A stretch of 8,113 nucleotides of DNA from Nitrososphaeraceae archaeon (GTDB taxonomy: Archaea; Thermoproteota; Nitrososphaeria; Nitrososphaerales; Nitrososphaeraceae): the NCBI GenBank assembly GCA_025937665.1, contig JAICQW010000077.1, positions 1 to 8,113 of the forward strand, written 5' to 3'. Made by a program: the position numbers and the translations under genes. The notes below the pieces were generated by a model. It worked only from the letters and a program-made list of their open reading frames with translations. It ran no database searches and was not told the DNA's origin. Below are positions 1 to 4,780 of this stretch, in pieces (within the stretch, counting starts at the first letter, position 1; every line of letters begins with the position of its first letter).

Positions 1-139
1 ACTCTGGACAAGAGGCATGATCGCATAAACATTCAACACAATACTTATTGGCATCGTAAAATATGCCTAAAGTATCAGAATATAAACAGTTCTCACAAGT
101 GACGCAATTTGTGAATCGATCTGAATTTATTCTGGGCAT
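1..139 (-). CDS. Cys-rich small protein, 3' part cut off by window edge
   Basis: The reading frame starts at ATG 139..137 and stays open to base 1, giving 46 visible residues with no stop. The start overlaps the stop of the upstream gene by one base (TAATG), the usual sign of translational coupling. Seven cysteines lie at residues 12, 15, 18, 34, 37, 39 and 44, as a CxxCxxC group and a CxxCxC group with CDHASC after it, about 15 residues apart. That spacing is typical of a structural zinc site (zinc ribbon or treble-clef type); metal binding is inferred. No signal peptide is visible, so it is probably cytoplasmic. I do not recognise the family, and the rest lies outside the window. That it is coding is fairly sure, from the clustered Cys codons and the coupling. 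Confidence 0.7.
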   Translation of the reverse strand, partial: MPRINSDRFTNCVTCENCLYSDTLGIFYDANKYCVECLCDHASCPE

Positions 140-366
140 TACCTAAGTTCTCTCATGTCATGAATCATATAATCGGACGATTTCGTTAGCGCATTTAAAA
201 TTAATTTCGCAGCCTCGGCGTCCATACTTAATAGAAGGGTCAAATCATCGATAGTCATTGTGGATAGTCGTTCTCTGCTCAAGGAATTTTCTATCAATAA
301 GTCTATCAGGCCTCGAGGGATAACTAATGAATTAAGATTCTCTTTCATAAGAGCAGATTGTTTCAT
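139..366 (-). CDS. Small helix-hairpin-helix-like protein, 75 aa
   Basis: This 75-residue, all-helical, Cys-free protein starts at ATG 366, about 27 bases after a TATA-like box, which suggests a leaderless mRNA; Met7 is an alternative start. Residues 18-61 follow the rhythm of the helix-hairpin-helix/SAM-like fold seen in the RNA polymerase alpha C-terminal domain and the Rad51 N-terminus: a helix (GLIDLLIENSL), a second (SRERLSTM), a third beginning TIDDLTLLL, a short turn (SMD) and a closing helix (AEAAKLILNAL). Such domains bind DNA or protein, but the Gly-rich hairpin of true HhH is absent, so this is only fold similarity by eye. The stop codon overlaps the start of the Cys-rich gene, so the two are probably made together and may interact. 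Function unknown. Confidence 0.75.
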   Translation of the reverse strand: MKQSALMKENLNSLVIPRGLIDLLIENSLSRERLSTMTIDDLTLLLSMDAEAAKLILNALTKSSDYMIHDMRELR

Positions 367-388
367 AATACTCTATGCACAGAATATG

Positions 389-397
389 ATAAATAAT
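389..397 (-). promoter_or_regulatory. TATA-like box for the HhH-like gene
   Basis: On the minus strand this reads ATTATTTAT, centred about 27 bases before ATG 366. That is the distance expected if transcription starts at or next to the start codon. No Shine-Dalgarno site lies in between. Confidence 0.45.
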
Positions 398-441
398 ATT
401 AGACACCATAATTTTTTGGTTTTTTAAAAGAAAATCTAAAC

Positions 442-463
442 AATACTTGTCAAAACAAGTATT
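442..463. repeat. Perfect inverted repeat, 9-bp arms, 4-base spacer
   Basis: The arms AATACTTGT (442-450) and ACAAGTATT (455-463) match exactly around CAAA. It lies between the divergent HhH-like and DUF1059 genes, not after a gene, and no T-run follows on either strand. It is therefore better read as an operator for a dimeric regulator than as a terminator. The half-site ATACTTG occurs again at 484-490. Confidence 0.6.
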
Positions 464-472
464 ATCGGAATG

Positions 473-484
473 TATCTGCAGATA
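473..484. repeat. Perfect 12-bp palindrome TATCTGCAGATA
   Basis: This self-complementary 12-mer sits 9 bases after the larger inverted repeat and about 25 bases upstream of the TATA-like box of the DUF1059 gene. A third ATACTTG half-site (484-490) follows at once. The cluster is a plausible transcription-factor site; the factor is unknown. Confidence 0.5.
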
Positions 485-508
485 TACTTGAATCTCAAAG
501 TTAAACCG

Positions 509-516
509 TTTTATAG
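509..516 (+). promoter_or_regulatory. TATA-like box for the DUF1059 gene
   Basis: TTTTATAG is centred about 25 bases before ATG 537 and would give a leaderless transcript. An alternative box, ATATAC at 482-487 inside the palindrome cluster, would instead give a leader of about 25 bases that includes the Shine-Dalgarno-like site at 524-530. Confidence 0.4.
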
Positions 517-523
517 TTTGCTG

Positions 524-530
524 GGTGATC
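524..530 (+). promoter_or_regulatory. Shine-Dalgarno site GGTGATC that fixes the DUF1059 start
   Basis: GGTGATC matches the complement of the usual archaeal 16S rRNA 3' end (GATCACCTCC) over seven bases and ends 6 bases before ATG 537. The GTG at 525 lies inside this site and is unlikely to be the start. Confidence 0.5.
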
Positions 531-536
531 CTTAAT

Positions 537-719
537 ATGAAATCACTATCATGTCGAGACGCTGGATTTGATTGTGATTATGTCGTCCAAGCAGAGAGTG
601 ACAACGAAGTCTTTGCGCAGGGCGAAGAACACGTATTCAATGCGCATGGAATGAAAAAACAAGACTTTATTCCGGCGTTTAATGGAAAATTCAAGTCCTT
701 TATAAAAGATACTTCCTAA
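537..719 (+). CDS. DUF1059 family small protein, 60 aa
   Basis: The protein opens with MKSLSCRDAGFDCDYVV, the hallmark N-terminus of DUF1059 (Pfam PF06348), a family of about 60 residues often labelled small metal-binding proteins. Cys6 and Cys13, with His32 and His37 in the helix EEHVFNAHG, form the conserved C2H2-like set that could bind a metal. Family function is not established. I chose ATG 537 over GTG 525 because family members begin at this Met and because GGTGATC lies just upstream. It is soluble, with no signal peptide. The gene diverges from the HhH-like gene across a palindrome-rich region and faces a charged microprotein gene downstream. Family assignment is confident; role is unknown. 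Confidence 0.9.
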   Translation: MKSLSCRDAGFDCDYVVQAESDNEVFAQGEEHVFNAHGMKKQDFIPAFNGKFKSFIKDTS

Positions 720-756
720 ATACTTTCGGTCAGGCGTCGATTTTGCGCTAGGTAGA

Positions 757-774
757 AACTTGAGAAATCAAGTT
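757..774. repeat. Small hairpin with 7-bp stem and GAAA loop
   Basis: AACTTGA (757-763) pairs perfectly with TCAAGTT (768-774) around GAAA, a GNRA tetraloop when read on the plus strand. It starts 38 bases after the DUF1059 stop and would lie in its 3' untranslated region. No T-run follows, so a processing or stability element is as likely as a terminator. Confidence 0.4.
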
Positions 775-829
775 AAGATAATATGTATTCCGGTATACTT
801 CTCCATGTTTTAAAAGATTGATAAATTAT

Positions 830-835
830 AAAAAA
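830..835 (-). terminator. T6 tract after the charged microprotein gene
   Basis: The minus strand carries six T residues (CTTTTTTATAA) about 16 bases after the stop codon of the 851-955 gene. Runs of T alone can terminate archaeal transcription. No strong hairpin precedes it. Confidence 0.4.
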
Positions 836-850
836 GTTAGATGATTTGGA

Positions 851-955
851 TCAGTCGTCTTCTTCTTCTTTCTCTTCTATTTCAGTTTTTTCTACAGTAT
901 TTCCAAATTCATCTTTCTTTTCGATTTTTGTTTCCTTTTTCTTTTCGTCTCCCAT
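851..955 (-). CDS. Lys/Glu-rich microprotein, 34 aa
   Basis: An ORF of 34 codons runs from ATG 955 to TGA 851. The product starts MGDEKKKETKIEKKDEFGN and ends EKEEEDD. Charged residues (D, E, K) make up about two thirds of it, and there is no hydrophobic core, so it is probably disordered or a single polar helix. Two things favour a real gene: a TATA-like box (TTTTTAAG) sits about 26 bases before the ATG, and a T6 tract follows the stop. The segment DEFGNTVEKTE, with a Gly-Asn turn between two charged halves, looks like a motif rather than random low complexity. I know no named family; small polar proteins like this are common in Nitrososphaeria. A low-complexity GAA/AAG stretch read by chance remains possible. 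Confidence 0.6.
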   Translation of the reverse strand: MGDEKKKETKIEKKDEFGNTVEKTEIEEKEEEDD

Positions 956-977
956 GTTCCCCCATTGCACAACATTG

Positions 978-985
978 CTTAAAAA
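978..985 (-). promoter_or_regulatory. TATA-like box for the microprotein gene
   Basis: The minus strand reads TTTTTAAG, centred about 26 bases before ATG 955, which is the spacing expected for a leaderless archaeal mRNA. It supports the microprotein being expressed. Confidence 0.5.
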
Positions 986-1238
986 CAGAGACCGATTAGT
1001 CTAGTTCTCACATAGCAGCGAAACGGTTAGGATTGTAAAACTCCATATGCTTCTGACAACGAAGGTAAGACGATTAGATACTTGTACTGGAATTCTTAAA
1101 TAAAATATTAACCTTCACTCATCGATCCACCTTGAATTCATTTGTTAGGATGACTATTGGTTAGTGCTTCGCCATACCGAAGGCATCCATCAATTTGTAA
1201 CAAATTACTTCACAGTTACAGTACCTGTTTAGGAATGT

Positions 1239-1243
1239 AAAAA
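1239..1243 (-). terminator. T5 tract after the response regulator gene
   Basis: The minus strand reads CTTTTTAC directly after the TGA stop at 1251..1249. A T-run so close to the stop is a candidate archaeal terminator, though five T residues is a weak signal. Confidence 0.3.
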
Positions 1244-1248
1244 GTTCA

Positions 1249-1665
1249 TCATAGTCGGAAAGGAATTGGCTTTTGTAATTCATACGAATGTAACTGCTCA
1301 TGGACCTCTTTGATAAGATCATTTAATCTTACTGGCTTCTGAAAATATCCGTTTATGATTCTCTTTTCAGTATAATCACTAAAAATAGTATCCTGTACTT
1401 CAAAGGCAGTCATCAATACTGTTCTTACATACTTATTCATAGCCTTCATTTTTCTTAATAATTCCATGCCGTTCAATCCTGTCATTCTGAAGTCGGAGAT
1501 TACTAACACATAAGCATCTTTGTTCTTTTGAAAATGTTCAAGTGCTAATATAGGATCTGTAAAAGCGAATACGGTTATACCGTTTATACTCCTTAAGGCC
1601 TCGTAAAAAAGTGTCGTAATGTCTTCCTCATCGTCTATAATTGAAACTAGTTTATCTAAAGACAC
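1249..1665 (-). CDS. Single-domain response regulator (CheY-like receiver)
   Basis: The 138-residue product is one receiver domain (Pfam Response_reg) with no output domain. All key residues are in place: the acidic pair Asp11/Asp12 with Glu13 (SIIDDEED), the phospho-acceptor Asp58 (VISDFRMTGLNG), the switch Thr86 (VLMTAF) and Lys110-Pro111. It should accept phosphate from a histidine kinase and pass the signal by protein contact; no kinase is in the window. The start is GTG 1665, because an in-frame TGA lies four codons upstream and no ATG fits. A TATA-like box (CATATAATAG, centre about 1713) gives a leader of about 22 bases. A nine-codon frame from ATG 1678 overlaps this start in another frame. 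Family certain; pathway unknown. Confidence 0.95.
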   Translation of the reverse strand: MSLDKLVSIIDDEEDITTLFYEALRSINGITVFAFTDPILALEHFQKNKDAYVLVISDFRMTGLNGMELLRKMKAMNKYVRTVLMTAFEVQDTIFSDYTEKRIINGYFQKPVRLNDLIKEVHEQLHSYELQKPIPFRL

Positions 1666-1707
1666 TAGTATGTTTCATCTTGCTACCACTCCGTGATTTC
1701 CAGTCAT

Positions 1708-1717
1708 CTATTATATG
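1708..1717 (-). promoter_or_regulatory. TATA-like box for the response regulator
   Basis: The minus strand reads CATATAATAG, centred 48 bases before GTG 1665. It predicts transcription starting near 1687 and so a leader of about 22 bases, unlike most genes here. GGAG near 1690 is too far upstream to be a normal Shine-Dalgarno site. Confidence 0.45.
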
Positions 1718-1887
1718 AGACGCGCAGGCTAATAACACTTTGTTTTTAAATACTATTATTTACTATTACCAATAGATTGAATCGTAAAACCAAATTCTCG
1801 AAAATATTTGCATTATAAATAACTTTTATCAGAAGAAAATGGTTTTTCTCATAATTGGTCACTGTTAACATAGAAATCTAACAACAC

Positions 1888-1920
1888 TGATGGGATAGAA
1901 CTGGAGGTCACATCCCATCA
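1888..1920. repeat. Stem-loop, perfect 9-bp stem, 15-base loop with GGAGGT
   Basis: TGATGGGAT (1888-1896) pairs perfectly with ATCCCATCA (1912-1920). The loop (1897-1911) contains GGAGGTCAC on the plus strand, close to an ideal Shine-Dalgarno sequence, but no plausible ORF starts just after it. It could be an operator, part of a small RNA, or a remnant of a regulated leader. Confidence 0.45.
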
Positions 1921-1971
1921 ATTCCTACAGTGTATAGTAGTACTAATGATTAGAATACATAGCATAATAAT

Positions 1972-2079
1972 ATGTTCACCGGCGAGGATGATGAAAAGTG
2001 CCCTACGATCCCATCTATGATTGTAGAACTTCTGATGACGTTTTTACTCTATAAGCAACAAATTATAAAACAAGTTTGA
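1972..2079 (+). CDS. Possible small ORF, 35 aa
   Basis: ATG 1972 to TGA 2077-2079 encodes 35 residues: an acidic, Cys-containing start (MFTGEDDEKCPTIPS) followed by a hydrophobic helix (MIVELLMTFLLY) and a polar tail (KQQIIKQV). The stretch is richer in G+C than the sequence around it, as coding segments here tend to be. Against it, no good TATA box or Shine-Dalgarno site sits at the right distance, and I recognise no family. It could be a true microprotein, a remnant of a longer gene, or chance. Confidence 0.3.
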   Translation: MFTGEDDEKCPTIPSMIVELLMTFLLYKQQIIKQV

Positions 2080-2111
2080 GTCTAGTCGATGACTCTACTG
2101 ACAATCTATTC

Positions 2112-2118
2112 AAATATC
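2112..2118 (+). promoter_or_regulatory. TATA-like box for the CadD-type gene
   Basis: AAATATC is centred 26 bases before TTG 2141. The spacing supports a leaderless transcript beginning at that TTG or at GTG 2144. Confidence 0.45.
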
Positions 2119-2140
2119 AAATGGATCTTAATAACATCTA

Positions 2141-2746
2141 TTGGTGGACATTTTGCCGGGTGTGGGAATATCGGCTTTTGTTGCCACTGATATAGATGAT
2201 CTTTTTATTCTGATGTTGTTCTTTTCCAACACTATTTATCACAAATGGCAAGTAGTATTTGGTCAGTTTGTGGGTATTTGTGCGCTTGTTGCACTCAGTT
2301 CTCTCGGCTTGTTGCTTGCATTTGTAGTACCAGTATATCTTATTGGAATGCTAGGCTTCGTGCCGATCACAATAGGAATTATCAAACTTTTACATTTAAG
2401 AAAAAAGAATACTAAATCAGATGAATTTAAGATGCCAAATAGTAAATGGCATAATCATCTGCGGATTTTTACTGTTGCAAGCGTCACATTCTCCAACGGT
2501 GGAGACAACATTGGTATATACACCCCACTATTTGCAAAATATAATTCACCCTTTGAAGTCTTCTATTTATTTACTATTTTTATGATAATGACTAGTGTTT
2601 GGTGCATTATCGCCTATTACCTTGTCAAACATCCAGTGATTGCTTCCAGAATGCGCAATGCCGGTAGTATTATTTTTCCATTCGTTCTCATTGGAATAGG
2701 AATTTTTATCATATTGGAATCCTTTGTTTTTAGTTCTCTATTTTAG
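2141..2746 (+). CDS. CadD-type cadmium/metal resistance transporter
   Basis: This integral membrane protein of 201 residues matches the Cad family (Pfam PF03596), whose bacterial member CadD confers cadmium resistance, probably by efflux. Visible signatures are the acidic first helix ATDIDDLFILMLFF (Asp17, Asp19, Asp20), GQFVG at 41-45, LGFVPITIGI at 71-80 after the third helix, and FSNGGDNIGIYTPLFA at 117-132. About six helices can be placed, with a basic, polar loop at residues 86-108 between the halves. Length is full for the family. An in-frame TAA at 2132-2134 rules out a longer form, and the TATA-like box points to TTG 2141; GTG 2144 is the alternative. No CadC-type repressor is adjacent. 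The ion carried cannot be read from the sequence. Confidence 0.9.
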   Translation: MVDILPGVGISAFVATDIDDLFILMLFFSNTIYHKWQVVFGQFVGICALVALSSLGLLLAFVVPVYLIGMLGFVPITIGIIKLLHLRKKNTKSDEFKMPNSKWHNHLRIFTVASVTFSNGGDNIGIYTPLFAKYNSPFEVFYLFTIFMIMTSVWCIIAYYLVKHPVIASRMRNAGSIIFPFVLIGIGIFIILESFVFSSLF

Positions 2747-2796
2747 GAAACGTCATACAATTGCAAAGAGTAATGGAATATTTCTACCAATACATT

Positions 2797-2805
2797 CTTA
2801 ATATC
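2797..2805 (+). promoter_or_regulatory. TATA-like box for the secreted Cys miniprotein
   Basis: CTTAATATC is centred about 24 bases before ATG 2825, consistent with its own leaderless transcript rather than read-through from the transporter gene 78 bases upstream. Confidence 0.4.
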
Positions 2806-2824
2806 AAAAACGCTTTCTGACAGC

Positions 2825-3040
2825 ATGAATAATCGAGTATACGGACCATTGGTATTGTTATTAATATCGTTATTAGTAACAAACGTAATTTCATTTAACG
2901 TTGCTTGGTCAGACAAGGATTGGTGTTATGATCAAGTCGGTGATGGTCATCCGTGTTTTGAAACCGAAAAAAAGTGTAAACATGATGCTAAACTAGACGA
3001 TGCAGAATCTCCTTGCTACGATGAAGATAAGGAAGATTAG
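2825..3040 (+). CDS. Secreted or anchored four-cysteine miniprotein, 71 aa
   Basis: A short N-terminus with Arg4 leads into a hydrophobic segment (residues 8-27), read as a signal peptide or signal anchor, possibly cut near Ala27-Ser29. The rest, about 43 residues, is strongly acidic and carries four cysteines at 34, 44, 51 and 64 (WCYD, PCFE, KCKHD, SPCYDED). Outside the cell these could form two disulfides; alternatively, with His42, His53 and the acidic residues, they could bind metal. It lies directly after the CadD-type transporter in the same direction but has its own TATA-like box, so a metal link is only suggestive. It faces the next gene with an 18-base gap. I know no named family. 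Confidence 0.75.
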   Translation: MNNRVYGPLVLLLISLLVTNVISFNVAWSDKDWCYDQVGDGHPCFETEKKCKHDAKLDDAESPCYDEDKED

Positions 3041-3058
3041 TCGCATAATTTACTATTT

Positions 3059-3610
3059 CTAATCACCTGAATATTGAAGTGGCCATTTCGATTCAGAAGA
3101 ATCTATTATCAAAACTGATTTTCCCAAATAGGGAGGAAGATCAGGGGATGATGTAGCATTACCTAATACACTAAAATCATACCTTATCGCATTTTCATCC
3201 TCATCGTATGTCGGATTAAATAGTTCAATCTCGAAAACATCATCTTCTTGATCATCTGTGAGTACTACTAACGCTGCATTAGGCGGGTCTATTTGAAAAC
3301 TATCTTCACCGCTTGTCCAGTTACCGACAAAATCTTGGGTAGTTTCAGTGACGACTATTCTATTTGGTCTGTCAGAAAACAAAATTGTCTTGTCCGCCAA
3401 ATCGTCTAACTGCAGCGCATAAGATGTAGAATTAATATCTGATATGGTACCTGATTGAGCATGTTGAATTGCAAGGAATTGAGGCGATTCAATATTGGTT
3501 CCCATTTCTCCTTGTTTAGCAAATACCGCTGTCCTCAATGATATACCTATAAAAACCGAAATTGTTGAAAGCATCAAAAATATTACTATTGTGTAGTGGA
3601 TTTTCAACAC
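3059..3610 (-). CDS. Exported protein of unassigned family, 183 aa
   Basis: Residues 7-27 are a hydrophobic export signal, with a likely cut after VFA (Ala31). The mature part looks like a compact beta-rich domain. Motifs that look family-defining are TILFSDRPNRIV (75-86), the Trp in FVGNWTSGEDSF (94-105), DPPNAALVV (108-116), ELFNPTYD (129-136) and IRYDFSVLGN (142-151). From memory, the FSDRP / PPNAALV / NPxYD pattern recurs in uncharacterised exported proteins of Nitrososphaeria and some other microbes, but I cannot name a function. Three N-glycosylation sequons occur (Asn60, Asn97, Asn151). GTG 3610 is preferred because an in-frame TAA lies three codons upstream and a TATA-like box is 25 bases away. 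It lies 46 bases after the EamA gene on the same strand but has its own promoter. Confidence 0.85.
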   Translation of the reverse strand: MLKIHYTIVIFLMLSTISVFIGISLRTAVFAKQGEMGTNIESPQFLAIQHAQSGTISDINSTSYALQLDDLADKTILFSDRPNRIVVTETTQDFVGNWTSGEDSFQIDPPNAALVVLTDDQEDDVFEIELFNPTYDEDENAIRYDFSVLGNATSSPDLPPYLGKSVLIIDSSESKWPLQYSGD

Positions 3611-3629
3611 TTCGAATTAGGATCCCGTA

Positions 3630-3640
3630 CTTATATCTTT
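3630..3640 (-). promoter_or_regulatory. TATA box for the exported 183-aa protein
   Basis: The minus strand reads AAAGATATAAG, centred about 25 bases before GTG 3610. It is a good archaeal TATA match and supports a leaderless mRNA beginning with GTG. It lies in the short gap after the EamA gene. Confidence 0.5.
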
Positions 3641-3656
3641 TAGTATCTTCAAAATC

Positions 3657-4580
3657 TTATTTGAGGCTTATTTCATCTTTCTTTTCGTACGTATACATCA
3701 AATGTATCCCAAATAACATTACAGATATCGCAATAACTTGAGTGATACCAATAGACTCGTGTAGAAATATTATGGCAAAAATTAGTCCAAACACTGCTGA
3801 TAAAGAAAGCAATGATGATGCCTTGATTACCCCAATCCTCTTTATGCTATGTATGTAAAGGTATAGTGATATGGCAAATCCAAAGACACCAAGAAGAATT
3901 ATAGGTATTAACTGCTCACTGTGAATATCCAATGGAATCCCTGATATAAGTACCGTTCCCATTAATATGGTACCTCCAATCAAGGCTTTCAACTGAATCA
4001 ACTTTGATACATCTATTTGTCTAGCAATAATCTTACAGATATTGTTATCAAATCCCCAAATAATAGTTGATAAGATAACTAAAACGTTACCTATGTTTAA
4101 ACTAAATATCGAACTATTGAAGTCAAGATTTGTTGTTACCAGAAATACGCCTCCTAGAATCAATGTTACTGCAATATATCCTACGGGTCTCAATCTTTCT
4201 CTAAAAATAAGCAACGCAAACAAAATTGAAAAAACAGTTTCTCCGTTAGCAAGTAATGCAGTATCTGCGGCTGTACTCATCTTTAATCCTTGAAAAAAGA
4301 AAATAGGTGCTATTGAAGCACCGGTAATTGCACTTACAATGATAAGAGAAAAGTATTTCTTGGTAATCTTTGACGATATCCGTGCAGCAGAAGGTGTAAA
4401 AAATAATCCAGCCGTCAAGTAAATAATTGACGAAAGAAGTAAAGGATCAACTGTTGATAGAATAGGTTTTCCTATGGTAGAAACACAGCCGAAGAGAACA
4501 GCAGCTACAATAGCCGAAATGTACCCGACAATAATATTTGAATTGACAAAACTACTATAATTCAACCTTAATCCTAGCAT
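3657..4580 (-). CDS. EamA/DMT-family transporter, ten helices
   Basis: The 307-residue protein has the two-repeat layout of the drug/metabolite transporter superfamily (EamA, Pfam PF00892). Repeat one spans about residues 15-149 and repeat two about 164-296, each with five hydrophobic helices. The conserved end of each repeat is visible: ANGETVFSILFALLIFRERL (111-130) and SAVFGLIFAIIFLHESI (261-277), both showing the usual acidic residue after the fourth helix. Members export small metabolites or amino acids; the substrate here cannot be told. A short charged tail (YEKKDEISLK) ends the protein in the cytoplasm. Start ATG 4580 is supported by TTTTAATAT about 25 bases upstream. It diverges from the 72-aa membrane protein gene. 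Confidence 0.92.
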   Translation of the reverse strand: MLGLRLNYSSFVNSNIIVGYISAIVAAVLFGCVSTIGKPILSTVDPLLLSSIIYLTAGLFFTPSAARISSKITKKYFSLIIVSAITGASIAPIFFFQGLKMSTAADTALLANGETVFSILFALLIFRERLRPVGYIAVTLILGGVFLVTTNLDFNSSIFSLNIGNVLVILSTIIWGFDNNICKIIARQIDVSKLIQLKALIGGTILMGTVLISGIPLDIHSEQLIPIILLGVFGFAISLYLYIHSIKRIGVIKASSLLSLSAVFGLIFAIIFLHESIGITQVIAISVMLFGIHLMYTYEKKDEISLK

Positions 4581-4600
4581 TCATGACGGACATCTTATGG

Positions 4601-4610
4601 ATATTAAAAC
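4601..4610 (-). promoter_or_regulatory. TATA-like box for the EamA gene
   Basis: The minus strand reads GTTTTAATAT, centred about 25 bases before ATG 4580, the spacing expected for leaderless transcription. Confidence 0.5.
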
Positions 4611-4741
4611 CTATTCATGTTGTAAACTCCTCCACAATCAATTGAAACTATTCAGGCATAAACATACGCGAAATACACAAAAGCATTTTTACGAATATCT
4701 ATAGTTACTAAAGATGTTTATGAAATAATGAATTTCAAAAA

Positions 4742-4749
4742 CATATAGA
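4742..4749 (+). promoter_or_regulatory. TATA-like box for the 72-aa membrane protein
   Basis: CATATAGA is centred about 36 bases before ATG 4781, which would give a leader of some 10 bases. This is the only plausible box in the 200-base divergent region on this strand. Confidence 0.35.
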
Positions 4750-4780
4750 TGTGTAGATTCCTTATTCGTTAGATAATACA

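Larger units (their letters stand above)
956..1248. other. Spacer without a clear gene
   Basis: This 293-base stretch separates the microprotein promoter from the response regulator 3' end. The longest ATG frames are under 20 codons. It holds a 5-bp hairpin (CTTCG 1167-1171 / CGAAG 1178-1182), a 7-bp palindrome with one central base (AATTTGT 1192-1198 / ACAAATT 1200-1206) and a near-palindrome at 1212-1228 (ACAG-TAC-a-GTA-CTGT). It could be 3' untranslated sequence of the regulator or a small RNA; nothing decides. Confidence 0.4.
1666..1971. other. AT-rich spacer with response-regulator promoter and a stem-loop
   Basis: The first 50 bases hold the minus-strand promoter of the receiver gene. 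Bases 1741-1860 are very AT-rich, with the short direct repeat ACTATTA-TTT-ACTATTA and no ORF above about ten codons. The stem-loop at 1888-1920 is the only strong structure. I see no tRNA or rRNA. Confidence 0.4.

Noticed and set aside
525..719. DUF1059 gene starting at GTG 525
   Set aside because: The GTG lies inside a Shine-Dalgarno match and family members begin at the Met of MKSLSCRD (ATG 537).
1988..2035. C/D-box small RNA: ATGATGA at 1988-1994 and CTGA at 2032-2035, with TTTTT at 2041-2045
   Set aside because: No internal D'/C' pair is present, the flanks do not form a terminal stem, and the ATGATGA can be read as Asp-Asp-Glu codons of the small ORF covering it.
4042..4293. Plus-strand frame of 83 codons
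   Set aside because: It lies opposite the EamA gene, whose transmembrane pattern and family motifs are clear; the opposite frame has no recognisable features.
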